Under the pieces are notes generated by a model that saw nothing but the letters and a program-made list of their open reading frames with translations, was not told where the DNA came from and did no database searches. This document shows positions 20,761 through 32,333 of a stretch of 60,496 nt of DNA, piece by piece; position 1 is the stretch's first letter; every line of letters starts with the position of its first letter. The position numbers and the translations under genes were made by a program. The stretch covers positions 3,508,943 to 3,569,438 of the forward strand of contig NC_090613.1 of NCBI RefSeq assembly GCF_004359215.1, given 5' to 3'. This DNA is from Bremia lactucae. Taxonomy: Eukaryota; Oomycota; Peronosporomycetes; Peronosporales; Peronosporaceae.

Positions 20761-22199
20761 AACCAATCCTACAGCAGTGCCTCAGCGACAGCTTGGTATA
20801 AGCCGTCGGCCGAGAAGTCAGGTGCTACTCCCATGAAGTTGGGCAATGCAGACGTTGTCTACTATAAATGCGGCAAGCGCGGCCATATGATGGCTCGCTG
20901 CTATACCAGGGTCCCTGCTGGGGTAAAGATGCCTAGCAAGAGGACTTTCTTTCGAAGGGCGATTGCAAGAACCAGCGTGCGAGACGCATGAGTTCTGCAT
21001 CGACCACTGAGGGGTAGAGAAATGCAGGAGCGCAGTAGGGGGGGTGTCCTAATGGCGCGGACTCTGAAGCTACCCCTAAGTTCAGAGTTGTGGGACAAAT
21101 AGTAGCATAGTCCCTGAGGTCTCGAAATTTCGGACCTCAACCCACTCAAGTAAGAGGCTATGACCAGGTGATGACCCTCCTAGTGGATTCGGGTGCATCA
21201 CAAATTTTGTAAAACTCGCGGCTCTAAGAAAGAGACCGGCGACGTTTGAGTCGCTTTGCCAGAATGGTAAGAGAGAAGACGCGACCGTTCGTTTAGCAAA
21301 CGGCGCGCTCGTTAAGTCTGAGGGAGTTCAGGTAGAACTCGCCTTCAGCTTATGTGACTTCTCTTGTAAAGAGAAGTTCACAGTGCTAGGCATGGAAAGT
21401 CCGTATGACCTCATCCGAGGCATGCTATGCTGGCAAAACACCAACCATTGATGGACTGTCGTACACGCACAGTTGCGAACTCTACGCAGGACACCGGAAA
21501 GGAATTTCTCCTGCGAGAGGCGTATGCAACTAATATCGTGTCGAACACAGTTGAGGGTGCGCTGACGGGTTGTCAAGCGTCACCGATTCCTACCCAGCTT
21601 GTGGAGACAGGGGTAGTGGAAAGGACGATGACAAGTAGTCATGTGTCCGAATTCCTGCACAGAGCCAAAACCTGTGGCAGTAGACAGCGAGCTGGCAGGA
21701 AGTCATGCGTCGCATAAACCGGCACAGTGCCTAGAGCCTGGTGCGGTTGGAAGGGGTGCGTAGCAACGGCACCTACTTCCCAGACAAAGGTCGTGTTGAC
21801 TCGAAGAGCGAGTAATCAACAGTAGGTCGATCAAAGTCACGTCTAAACGACTGACCTTTGGATCAGTTCCTAATAAAGAGGAGGGGCCTTCAAACGAGAT
21901 TTTCGAGGCCGTCAAATACAAAATTGCGGAGGCATCCTCGGTTGGGGTGCTCCGGCAAGTCTTTAAATCTGCCGAGGACATAGTAAATCCCCCGGAGATG
22001 TCGTGGGATCTGTTCCTTGCCGAATTAAAGAAAGGAAATACCCACGAAATAGTCACACCAGTTCCAGAAGAGAGCTTGGCGGACTGTTGCTCGTCGTCCG
22101 TAATGGACGAGAGCGTCATAAAAACGGACAAAAAGAAATAGTTCGCTGCTTAAGGTGGGATGCCTTGAGAGAAAGTCCGTTCTTTGAGGTTATGTAGAA

Positions 22200-23090
22200 A
22201 CATCGCGACGTGCTTCCAGAAGAGGTGCCGAGCCGCCTACAAACAGATAGGGGCATCGGGCACGAGATAGACCTCGAACGTGGCACCAAGTATTGTGTGA
22301 CCAGACAATGGCCGTTGCCGAAAGAACAAGTCGATTATATCGATGAGTTCTTCGCCCATCGATCGAAGGCGGGAATGTTCGCGAGAGCAAGTCGCCTCAC
22401 TGCAGCCTGACCTTTTGTGTGCGTAAAGCCACCTGTAAATGGCGCTTGGTTCATGCTTACAATAAGCTGAACACGGCGACTATACCGGTGCAAAAGCCAA
22501 TCCTGCGGAAAGATGTTTTGTTGAACTCCATGGAAAAGTCAACTTTTCCGCGTTAAATCTAAAGGATGGCTACTATCAGATACTCATGAGAAAGTTCAAC
22601 GCAGCCAAAACAGCAGTGAGCCCATGCTTTGGGAGTGGCTTGTGATGCTCTAAGATTTGAAAAGCACACAAGCGACATTTAACCGAGTCGTGGCTCACGT
22701 GGTGCATCAGCACCGTGCCTACGCGCCCCATTACTTTGACGATGTATTCGTGCATAGTAGGGCCGAGGACGGGCTAGCGCAATAAAGTCGCACCAGCGTC
22801 ATTCAGACGCTGTGTTTGCAGGCTCTGAAGGACGACCAATTGCACGCTAACCTGCAAAAGTGTGTCATAGGGCTCACTGAGATACCGGTGCTCGGCTGCA
22901 TCTTAGGTACGCATGGTGTACGAGCAGACCCAGACAAGGTAAAATCAGTAAAGGAATGGCCAATCCCACGGCATGTGAAGGATTTGCGCCATATACTAGG
23001 GCTCCCTTATTACTTGCATATGTATAGCAAGATTTATGCTGCAAATTAAACCATTATCTGACCTCCTTAAATAGGACGCAGAATGAGTTT
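22200..23090 (+). pseudogene. Gypsy B1 reverse transcriptase
   Basis: Pieces of Ty3-type RT: RGIGHEIDLERGTKYCVTRQ (22249), ALNLKDGYYQILM-like at about 22550, HYFDDVFVHS catalytic box at about 22735, LGCILGTHGVRADPDKVKSV at about 22890. Several stops and frameshifts. The catalytic FDD is intact in B1, but the frame around it is not. Confidence 0.75.
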
Positions 23091-23122
23091 GGTTGAAATA
23101 ACAAGAAGATGCGTTCAAATCA

Positions 23123-24181
23123 GTGAAGCAGTCTCTTGTAGAGGCACCGGTCTTCGCATTGCCAGACGCGGATAAGCCCTTTAGCGTCGTCTGCGATGCA
23201 AGTAATTTTGCAATCGGCAGCGCGCTCATGCAGAAGGATGACGACGGCGTTGACCGTGTCATCTCTTATCAGTCCCGGCTATTAAAAGCCGCGGAACTGA
23301 ATTACCCTGTGCATGACAAAGAGCTACTTTCAATAAAGTATGCTCTTGTCAAGTTTCGTGTGCACCTATTGGGCACCGAACCATTTGTGGTTTATACGGA
23401 TCACGCATCACTGCGGACCGCAATAAACTCACCGCACCTCTCGCCTAGAATGGCAAGATGGCTCACATTCTTCTCTGAATTTAATTTCAAAGTTGAATAT
23501 AAGCCGGGTAAGTCGAATGTCTTGGCTGACGCTTTATCGCGCAGACCAGACTTCGAGGTTAGACACCAGGAAAGTGTGTCTAGTGCGAAAGCACANTCTC
23601 TTGTAGAGGCACCGGTCTTGGCATTGCCAGACGCGGATAAGCCCTTTAGCGTCGTCTGCGATGCAAGTAATTTTGCAATCGGCAGCGCGCTCATGCAGAA
23701 GGATGACGACGGCGTTGACCGTGTCATCTCTTATCAGTCCCGGCTATTAAAAGCCGCGGAACTGAATTACCCTGTGCATGACAAAGAGCTACTTTCAATA
23801 AAGTATGCTCTTGTCAAGTTTCGTGTGCACCTATTGGGCACCGAACCATTTGTGGTTTATACGGATCACGCATCACTGCGGACCGCAATAAACTCACCGC
23901 ACCTCTCGCCTAGAATGGCAAGATGGCTCACATTCTTCTCTGAATTTAATTTCAAAGTTGAATATAAGCCGGGTAAGTCGAATGTCTTGGCTGACGCTTT
24001 ATCGCGCAGACCAAACTTCGAGGTTAGACATCAGGAAAGTGTGTCTAGTGCGAAAGCACAATTTCAGCCGTCGACGATGGCAGCCATGAAGGCATACCAC
24101 GTGACGAGCTCATTGGCCTCTGAGATAAAAGAGAGCTACAGTCAGAACGTCCACTGTCGCCTGCTGTTGGATCACTTCGGT
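23123..24181 (+). pseudogene. Gypsy B1 RNase H, tandemly duplicated across a single N
   Basis: Ty3 RNase H (FSVVCDASNFAIGSALMQ, YPVHDKELLSIKYALVKFR, YTDHASLRTAINSPHLS). The copy at 23132-23595 is repeated at 23597 onward with period 465 bp and only a few differences. The N at 23596 sits exactly at the join. An assembly artefact is more likely than a real duplication. Confidence 0.8.
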
Positions 24182-27100
24182 GCTTGAGCGGTATAGAATG
24201 GAAAGCGATCAAACGGACGAGATCGACTGTTGGCGGATCAGCCATTAGCGCAATGTTGTTCGCTCTGAAAGGAGACGATCAACATGCGGCAATCACTGAG
24301 TTCATACATCACGAACACGACGCGGGCCACGAAAAGGTGACCTTGCATCACCATCAAGGCCCTCAAGAGGAAGACCAGTTTAGAGTGCACGGTGCCAACA
24401 GTGAACTGATGAAATAGCAGCATTATAACATGCTACTAAGATTAATATTTCCAATTTTAAGGCAGTCAAAGAAGGCGATTCAGATTGTTGTTAAGATTTC
24501 TTGTCGAATTTAATGATGCTATCGACGCTCGCCGCATCGATGTCTATGCGACAAAATAGAAGTTTGGCATGTCCAACATGGCCGAACGGGCCAAAGCTTT
24601 GGTATCAGGGCCTAATCTTCACTACCCACATTTGTTTGGGTCGCATGAACCCTTATAGGCTCGGCTCCGATAATTGTTTGAGCCGCCACGTGCCAAAGTC
24701 AGGGCTAGAGTAGAGCTCTTAGATTTGAAGCAGAGCAAGCGTGATATACACACGTGCGCGCAACACACACGATGCCTTGTTATCAATATCGTATGCAACC
24801 ACATTGGTTAGAAGACATATATAACAGTGTTTAATAAGGGTCTTGCGGATGATCTTGTGAAGGCCCCCAGTTTCACCTCGAATTTGAAGACGCTAGATCA
24901 TGGGATCTCTATAGCGGAACAGGAGGACTTCAGCCTGACAAAGGCTAATGTTCGCTCGTTCTCCTATCGTCCAGCGATACGACAAGATATTGAAACAGTG
25001 GACCTTCTGCTTATTGAGAGCGATAACCTCGTTTTTTACATTCCAAACGATTGCAATGATGCAATCGCTGCCAAAAGATAGGGAGCTACGCCTATGAGTG
25101 AAGTACTCCACGCTTAATGCCATAATACATGGGGTGAAGTGATCGACCCTCAGCTAGGAATAGCGGAGGACGCGCGGTCAAGGCTTGTTGCAAAATCACA
25201 ACGGCGAAAAGGGATGTGAATAAACGGTTGGGGTCAGTAATGGCGGAGCGCTCTGATGATCCAGTAACGTCAAAAACGTTTTGCAGCCTCTTGACGAAAA
25301 TTGTTACACAAAGTGATAGAGGATTTGTCGATTCGCGCCTTGTCATTTTTTGGGGCGTCGAACAATATTTTTTCGATGGCAAACGCAAAAAGATTGTAGA
25401 CTCAAGTTCTTTAAGCGTTAGAAAGCGAGTAGTTGTTATCCACTGCTCGCTAAAAGGAAACAGTCAGATGATGATTTCAGTGTACTATATTTGGATGACA
25501 AGTTTGATATTATCCTGGAAATGCCATGGCTCATAAAATATGAGCCTCTCCGAAGTTAACTTCAGAGGCGCTATCAGATCAAGTGGATAAACCCATGCAC
25601 TTGATCCGTTATGAATTACGATGCAAGTCTCAGTTTCTCGTGGGAACTTCTCTTATAAGTTCTGGAACTTATTCCCTAAAGTGTTGGGAGAAGCCTCCTC
25701 AATCGCCTCGAGCTGTGGGTGCAAACATAGCAATGTCCTCTACAATTGGCTCTCAAGTCGATCTAGATCTTTCGCAATATCTTTTACAGATAGGCGTTCT
25801 ATACTTCCTTGGACGCCGATTTCTAGGCGAGCTTCCATGTCCCGGCTCACTCACTTTTTGGAGTGTTGACCATTGGCACTACCTGTGTTTGTGCACAGCC
25901 GCAGTATGTAACTCTATAGTGTGATGGGAAGTTCCACTGAGGTCTTGTGCAGTCGTACTAGCGATAAAACTACGAGTGAGGCCACTGCTACTCGATTCTA
26001 CTTCATCCATACGTTTGTGGATGCGCTATAAGATGTTCATCAGATGGCCATCTGATGAACAAGAGCCAGGCATCGTAACGGATCGATGCTTTCAATTGTG
26101 CATTAACTCAGCTATCAACGATAGAATTAAAAAAACGGTTTCTGCATGATCTGTATAGTGGCAAGGCAAGCAGATCTGCGTACTAGTCATAGAAATGAAT
26201 ATGTTGCCGAGATTGGGTTGGCAACGTGTTTCCTGAGAACGAACAGGTTCTTAGCAGCTCATCGATAGACGAAAGTGTCCATGATGAAAAAATCGAATTG
26301 AACGTCTTACGTCTCAATCTTGGGAGTCGATCCTTGTATAAGGGTTTGATCAAATTTAAGGATGAAGGCGCCAGGCACGAAATCGATTTGATGCCAGGTT
26401 CGACATGATGTTTCATGAAGCAGTGGCCACTGCCTCGTGAACAAGTATTAGCGATCGACAAGTTCTTAGCCGATCCTTTAGCAGCGGGCCATGTGATGGA
26501 GTCAACCCTTACACATAGCGCTTCGACCTTCTGTGTGCGTAAGACCACATGATGATGGCGGATACTGCATGTTTTTAAGAAGCTAAATGCTGCAATGGTA
26601 CTGCTCAAACGCCGTTACCGAGTAAAGACGTAATTTTTAATGGTATGTCAGAGATTACATCGTTTCGCTTTATCAATCGGATGGACGTGTCCAATAAGAT
26701 CCTTTCCGTGAACAGGATATTCAGTTCATAGCAGCAAGCACCCCAACGAATATGCGTTGGAAGTAATTAGTAATGACACAAGGCATAGTGACGCTCCTGC
26801 AATATTTTATAGATGTACTACTTATCTGTTGAGATCGGTGCGAGATTTCGTACAAAGTCATTTCGACGATGGATTCTCATAGCCGAGCCATAAATGGAAA
26901 GTCAAACGTTATAGTACATCGTACCACATACGAAAGGTTCTTACACTTCTGCGTAAGCATAAGCTATACGCCAACCTCGAGAAGTGCATATTCGACACCA
27001 CTTCTTGGTGGGGAAACAAAAGTGTACGCCAGGATACTGAAAATGTTAAGAGGATCTCCGACTGATCAGTGCCTGTAAATGTTCCTCGTTAGCCACATAC

Positions 27101-27285
27101 ATACGCCTGAACGACGGTGCTTCTTTACTCAAGAAGATTGTCTAGTACTGTAATCAGTACTAGGGAAAGTTGCCTTGTGTTGGAAGTTGCTTGACATCTT
27201 TTGTTGAAGTTGTGAGGTGCGTCTCATTGGAAGAGTCAGCTGCAACCGACTGTTGAGGGACAGGAAATACCCTTGGGAAAGGACA
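24182..27285 (+). mobile_element. Gypsy A fragment, copy 2 (right inverted arm)
   Basis: Same truncated element as 9565-12694, on the opposite strand: gag start (24184-24417), gag to protease (24827-25536), then 25547-26103 flipped, then RT remains (26100-27080), and the copia LTR start at 27178. Similarity to copy 1 is about 94% by eye over a 125-bp sample. Many stops. Confidence 0.78.
25547..26103 (-). repeat. Inverted segment inside gypsy A copy 2
   Basis: Flanks (TATGAGCC on the left, TCAGCTA...CGATAGAATT on the right) match copy 1 read on minus, but the 557 bp between run the other way. Copy 1 (10784-11338) and the complete element near 43565 agree with each other, so copy 2 carries the derived orientation. 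Confidence 0.82.
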
Positions 27286-27395
27286 GGAGCTTCTACAAGA
27301 CCTTTCGTCCATCATGGACAGATACGAAAGAGCGTTGCAGGTCCTTTTTTACAGGTAATGAGTCTAAGTTCTACAAACTTGTCGGCAGTGTAACA
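27178..27395 (+). repeat. 5' LTR of Copia-2
   Basis: Starts TGTTGGAAGT and ends GTAACA. Matches 31607 onward and, on minus, 9666-9565. Confidence 0.72.
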
Positions 27396-27440
27396 AACGT
27401 ACACCGCTAAGACTTATTTCGCTTTCACGAAAGGAGAGCG

Positions 27441-27680
27441 ATGGAAACGAGTCAGCCAGTTCCCGAGCCCAAGAAGGACAAAGACGCCACTTTTCTTGCG
27501 TTGCTTTAAAAATTGACCGCAAGGCTCGACGGATTCGAGCGCCAGATTTCGTATAGTCCAGTCATGAGGTCAAGCGATGATCAAACCCCCGTCCAATTGG
27601 TTCTGGACCCACTACCGCATCATCCAAGTGTCAGCGGGATTCGAGAAGCTGCCCAGCAGGGTGTATTTCTCGGAGCGTCC
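27441..27680 (+). pseudogene. Copia-2 gag N-terminus
   Basis: ATG 27441 begins METSQPVPEPKKDKDATFLA, then a stop, then KLTARLDGFERQISY in the same frame. It resembles the gag start of Copia-1 near 1250 (LITDLKGDIGARLNRLEARR). It stops making sense at about 27680, where the inverted block starts. Confidence 0.55.
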
Positions 27681-28170
27681 CGCGTGACGCTACAAGATCT
27701 GCATCAAGGGCAAAGGTATATCCGCTGTCCGTGTGAGCTTCAAGACTCTTGTTGTGAGGGTCGCGCCAAACCAGGCAAGGTGATCCAAACGCAACAACGT
27801 CTTGTAGACGGGGAACTTTGCCAGTGAGAATCTCCAGCGGGGAGGCTCGCTCGGCATTGGCACGCGTGAGACTTCGACTTAAAATGAAGACAGCATACTC
27901 GGCAGCATCGCTCCAATGTGTAAGTAGTACATTAGATGCAACGATCATGCACCGGACCAAATTAAAAAATAGTGCTATTAGTTCTTTCCGGCTTACCATT
28001 GGATTGAGACGTACCAACTTCAGCTGTTTACCGTTTGATGCAAGATGCTTGCAGAAGAGATCCACCATCATACCGACCCTTAAGATCACTGCAACTAATT
28101 CCTCCAATTCTGTCAGTCGGAGAGTGTTGTCCAGAGTCTTTCTTTGGCTGAGCGGTACGTGTGCCTTTTG
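27631..28170 (-). pseudogene. Copia-2 integrase C-terminal part (inverted block)
   Basis: The minus frame shows W-SDAAEYAVFILSRSLTRANAER-SPLEILTGKVP, then VVAFGSPCLVWR, the usual copia integrase end. The sequence before it (28130-28290) is foreign: it is a piece of the gypsy A antisense ORF. The catalytic core is not visible. Confidence 0.7.
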
Positions 28171-28290
28171 AGCCCTCTCATTCGAAGGCTCATAGTCAGC
28201 CGCCTGACGTATATCAGGCGACTGTTCCATTCTCCCCGAGTCGGCCACTTCATCCGACTTGCATTCGTAGTCGACCTCCAAAGAGGGGTC
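28168..28290 (-). repeat. Embedded fragment of gypsy A antisense ORF
   Basis: Plus-strand sequence from CTCATTCGAAGGCTCAT to AAAGAGGGGTCGTA repeats window positions 2-117 with a few changes. On minus it encodes the same PSLEVDYEC...DYEPSNE stretch. It lies between the copia GAG-pre-integrase block (GIKITCHKRSECV, about 28300) and integrase. Confidence 0.75.
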
Positions 28291-28498
28291 GTAACCTTGA
28301 GAACGATGACGCATTCGGAGCGCTTGTGGCAGGTGATCTTGATGCCCGATTCTGGTTAATTGGCCATGCACTCAATAGAGTCGAAAGCATGATAGCCTAG
28401 ACGCGTGTAAAATTGCATCAGCGTGACCATGTGTGATGGAGAAGCTCCTCCAGTTTTGAAAATGTCAGTTCTTTAGCCATAGGCTGCCTGACGCTCCG

Positions 28499-29911
28499 TC
28501 AAGTGCTAACCATGCAAACGTCATGAACTATCCAAATTTTAAACACAACTTGAACGTCCTTCTTGATTCTACCGCCGATAGTAGCACAGTCAACAAATTG
28601 GCAAAAAAAATAATTAAGGCGACCACATGATATGAGACGTAGATTCTTAGAAAGAGATGGCGCGTAGTAGACGTCGGAGATATTGACATCGTAAGCTTCA
28701 TCATCGACTAATGTCTCAAATGTGACTTTGCCAAATAAAGTCACTTTAGCGGTTTCATCATTTGGGGGTGTATGTCCATCTTGATCATCGCATACAATAG
28801 CATCTTGAAGCAGCGATTCATCTCCAACGATGTGTCGACCAGCTCTAAAGTCCATGACCTAGCTGCACTTACTATCTGAGTCAATGTCAGCGCATACCTT
28901 TGCAGCTGTATTGAGACTGACCTTGGCCAGGTCATACTGCTTTTTCTTTGTCGAATTTACCCGACCTTCTCCGTGTGTGAGATGATTCGGGTGGTCTCGC
29001 TTGGTGTGTCCAGTCGCTGTAACGGGGTGTATAGTTACATGAAATTAACACTTAAAGGTTGTTAATATATATATATATATTATCTAAAAAGTAGATAATA
29101 TTTGGAGGATATTATTTTAAATAGTAATGTTCAGAAATCTTATCCATAAATAGGTATAGGCCATTATATCTATTTATCCCGCAGACTAATCAACTGTAGA
29201 TGTAAACAAAAGAGAGAGACAGATAAGATAAGATAAGATAAGATTCCAATTGGATGTTTGGTATTAGTTTATAATTAAGTTAGAGTTAACAGATAGAAAG
29301 AAGAGATACTTACTTATATTAATACAGTTATTATTTTACCCTCTTTAAGCTAGTTACCTTAAAGAGAAGTCTTCCTCTGCACGTACTAGTGTGCGTGAAA
29401 TAACGTAAGACACCACTCGCAACCGAAGCAGTGCGAAGTGGACTTGTACTGAAGCAGTACATGTCGTAGTGCTCCGTTACAGTCGCGCCATCCGTTTCAG
29501 TCTTGCGTGACTCACCAACTGCTGCAATAGTTTCGCGACCCAGGTACTTCGCCTTCTTTTGCTCATCCTCAAACTCTTTAGCCCACGCAATTAATTCTTG
29601 TGCGTGTGTTACATAGTCGAGGCGATTTGAGTCAAGCTTAATCAACATCATGTGCTTGTTTTTTTGAGCTGCATGCATGACAATGTTGTCAAAAATTTTG
29701 CTCGCTTGATTCACTGACCCGAGCAAGATGTACTAGGTACAAAAGGCGTTAGGGCCACGTCCGAGACGGGTCCTTCTGCTCCACGAAAGGGCTGATGCTT
29801 GCTCGTGAGGCACTGTAACTTTAGAGATCTTGTACATCTCTTCGAGGATAAACTCAAAATGCGGTGCAATAGACCAGCATGTGCACTCTTGGGCAAGGAT
29901 GAAGAAACCAA
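28499..29911 (-). pseudogene. Copia-2 gag end and protease (inverted block)
   Basis: The gag part starts at about 29880 and includes SVNQASKIFDNIVMHAAQKN. A degenerate zinc knuckle (GATGHTKRDHPNH) is split by the solo LTR at 29018-29481. The protease part at 28860-28500 has the copia pattern W-V-M-D-F-R-A-x-RHIVGDESLL, with the catalytic D-[ST]-G replaced by DFRA. ADVYYAPSLSKNLRLIS-type sequence follows. One stop lies just before the protease. Confidence 0.72.
29018..29481 (+). repeat. Solo LTR of gypsy A, with 5-bp target duplication
   Basis: Starts TGTAACGGGGTGTATAG and ends CTCCGTTACA. Flanks are GTCGC at 29013-29017 and GTCGC at 29482-29486. No gypsy internal sequence adjoins it. Deleting the LTR and one GTCGC rejoins the copia gag frame. 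It arose by LTR-LTR recombination after insertion (inference). Confidence 0.9.
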
Positions 29912-31606
29912 GCATTACAAGATTTACTCTGTGGTGACCGCTCGGTTATCACAACGCGTCATGTCACAAACACCGAGACGTTTGATGATTCGACCAACAA
30001 CTCATTGCCGATGCATTACTATGCGAGGACGACGCTGACCTGGAAGCTATCGTGACGTCTCGTTCACATATTGGTAAACAGTCAAATGACGCGACGCGGG
30101 GGGACGTTGAACAAGCAAGCAAGGTGGGTCACAAAACGATCAAGTCAAAGACTCCGCACCAACCACTCATAGGTCTGCGCAGATCGGAAAGAGCGAAAAA
30201 GAAGTCTTAAAGGCAGGCAGAAGCTGACGGTGAAGATGATTTGACGCACAAAAAAAACCTCAGTCATCAAATGCAACATCGCCGATAAATTCCGCCCCAT
30301 TACTTGACCAAACCAAGAACAAGCGTCCAGTCGATGAGCCTGACCCGCTAAACTATAGCCAAGCACGACGCAGCGCAAACAATGAGTTGCGGAAGACCGC
30401 CGAGCCAAAAGAGCTGCATCAGCTGGCAACGAACAAGACTTGGAATATTGGTGTCCGTGCCCAAAGCGCCAGACCACTACCAACCAAGTGGGTTTACAAG
30501 ACAAAACGACTTGAAAATGGTGACTTCGACAAAATGAAGGCACGACTTGTGGGTCACGGTGATTTTCATATCATGTGCGATTTTTTTTTGCTAACGTACT
30601 CGGCTGTCATCTCTATCGCCTTTGGAAGGAGTTATTCTATGGTCAGTATTAGCATCATCGTCATATTCTTGATTATATGGCGCGTACCAGCAAGACATGG
30701 CAACGTTCTTAGTGCTTATGTGAAGGCATCACTAGATAAAGACTACAAGATTCTGCCACAGATTCCGCCCGGTCTGGACATTGCCGAAGCCACGCTCATT
30801 GGTGTTAAAAAGTGTCAAGGATCTTGCGTTAGAACCGACACGCGGCATTTATAGACTCAAGCAGTCTGGACGCCTTTGGAACGAGTTACTAGTGTCGACA
30901 CTGGTCAACATTGGTTTTGACAATGCATCACAGACTCTTGCGTCTTCTACAAAGTGGATGGGAGTGAGACAATGGTAGTAGGCGTGTACGTGGATGATAC
31001 AATTGTCACGTGTACAACGACCGATGTGGTGGATCGATTTTATAAGGATATGCACGTACTTGAGTTGAAAAACCTTGGCGCATTGTCGTAATTCCTGGGC
31101 ATGTGCTTCCTTCAGTGTGATGATGGGAGCGTCAAAAATTGATCAAAAACAAACAATTGTTGAAATGCTCCACAAGCACGGTTTCTCAAATATAAACGGT
31201 GTTCGTGTTCCTATTGGGATTAACGATTCTTCCAACCCGGAGGACCAGATGTTGCGGCCTACGAAAGGCATCCCACTTCCGAAGAAAGCTACCATTGAAG
31301 AATTTCAATCACTGGCTGGCAGTCTATTATGGCTCACGCGCTGCACGCGTTCGGACATTGCGTTCGCATTCACAAGATTTTTCGGCGTTGCAACGTACCG
31401 ACCCTTGGAGATTGGAAGCTGGCGAAACGCGTTGCCCGGTACGTCAACATGTTGACATCAAGCTTGATTTTTTGCGGGACTACGCTGCAAAAGGCATGAT
31501 AAAGACGGAGTTTGCAGACACGAAAGCTATGGTTGCTGATCTACTGACGAAGCCAATCCCAGCACCCCACCATTGGTTCTGTGCTGAATCAATGAGACGG
31601 GATAAA
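29885..31606 (+). pseudogene. Copia-2 RT and RNase H
   Basis: Starts with the integrase end LGKDEETKHYKIYSVV. RT then shows ELHQLATNKTWNIG, PTKWVYKTKR, GNVLSAYVKASLDKDYKI, RGIYRLKQSGRLWNELL, GVYVDDTIVTC (catalytic YVDD intact, about 30975) and FLGMCF. RNase H follows with SLAGSLLWLTRCTRSDIAFA, KLDFLRDYAAKGMIKTEFAD and LTKPIPAPHH. Frames break at about 30850, 30970 and 31090. The segment is on plus, opposite to the inverted gag/protease/integrase block. Confidence 0.78.
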
Positions 31607-31850
31607 TGTTGGAAGTCGCCTGACATCCTTTGTTGAAGCTGTGAGGTGCGTCTAATTGGTAAAGTCACCCGCAACCGACTATTGAGGGACAGGAAGGACC
31701 CTTGGGAACGGACGGGAGTTTCTACAAGACCTTTCGTCCATCATGGATAGATAGGAAAGAGCATAGGAGTTTCACAGGCGAACAGCACTTATGTGTATAC
31801 ACTTTCCGTTCTGCGTTGCAGGTCTTTATCCCACACCTTGTTGCATAGTG
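31607..31850 (+). repeat. 3' LTR of Copia-2
   Basis: Starts TGTTGGAAGTCGCC after a purine-rich run (AATGAGACGGGATAAA). The right boundary is not sharp because the 5' copy lacks the middle part. Confidence 0.6.
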
Positions 31851-32333
31851 CCTCCTTGCGCACCGCCCAATCGTGACTTGTAACGATTCGCGAGCATGAA
31901 TTAAACTTAAATCACTCAACCAATTTTTCAGCAGAACTATTGTCATGTTGCCTGATTATACCAAATTTGGTCGTGGTAAATATTTAAAATTTTAAAATTA
32001 AAGAATGATAATAGTTTAAAGGACCACCCCCAATTTATGGCTATGGACACACCACTAAAAGTGGAATTATGTCTACAGGTATAAATCTCCTTACAAAACA
32101 AAAGGTAATTTATTGTTTTTTACAATAAATACACATTTCCGAGTGTAACCGCAGAACAAGTAGTTTTGAAGTGGCAAGAATCCGCGTGCGCCATTTTCGT
32201 CCAGCGCGATCTGAACATTTTTTTAGGCTCACCTGTACGTGAGAGAAGTCGTTCTTTTTGAATGACTGCTTTTGTTCATGTAATGCCAAAGTTACGAAGC
32301 GATAGTTTTGTCAAAATTATGTGATTTTTGTCA
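31851..32333. other. Gene-free spacer
   Basis: AT-rich; includes a sequence around 32035 (AATTTATGGCTATGGACACA) echoed near 39165 (AATTTATGCTACGGACACAC), a shared dispersed motif of unknown nature. Likely also holds the 3' end of the BT1 gene. Confidence 0.4.

Larger units (their letters stand above)
19371..24181 (+). mobile_element. Gypsy B1: 3'-truncated Ty3/gypsy retrotransposon
   Basis: LTR, primer site, gag (19957-20760, frameshift at about 20481), CCHC zinc knuckle (about 20855-20910, YKCGKRGHMMARC), protease (about 21165, LLVDSGAS), RT (about 22200-23090), RNase H (23123-24066, duplicated). It ends inside the integrase start at 24181, where it meets gypsy A copy 2. Compared with B2 (52826-60496) it lacks integrase, chromodomain, antisense region and 3' LTR. 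Confidence 0.82.
27178..31850 (+). mobile_element. Copia-2: rearranged Ty1/copia retrotransposon
   Basis: Plus order: 5' LTR (27178-27395), gag start (27441), inverted block of about 2.2 kb (about 27680-29890) with integrase, protease and gag end on minus, then RT and RNase H on plus (29885-31606), 3' LTR from 31607. Both LTRs begin TGTTGGAAGT; the 3' copy holds about 58 bp more. A family A solo LTR and a family A fragment lie inside the flipped block. Confidence 0.78.

Noticed and set aside
27513..27827. 104-aa plus ORF
   Set aside because: Its first part is Copia-2 gag; the rest is antisense to the flipped integrase, so the frame is a join across an inversion breakpoint.
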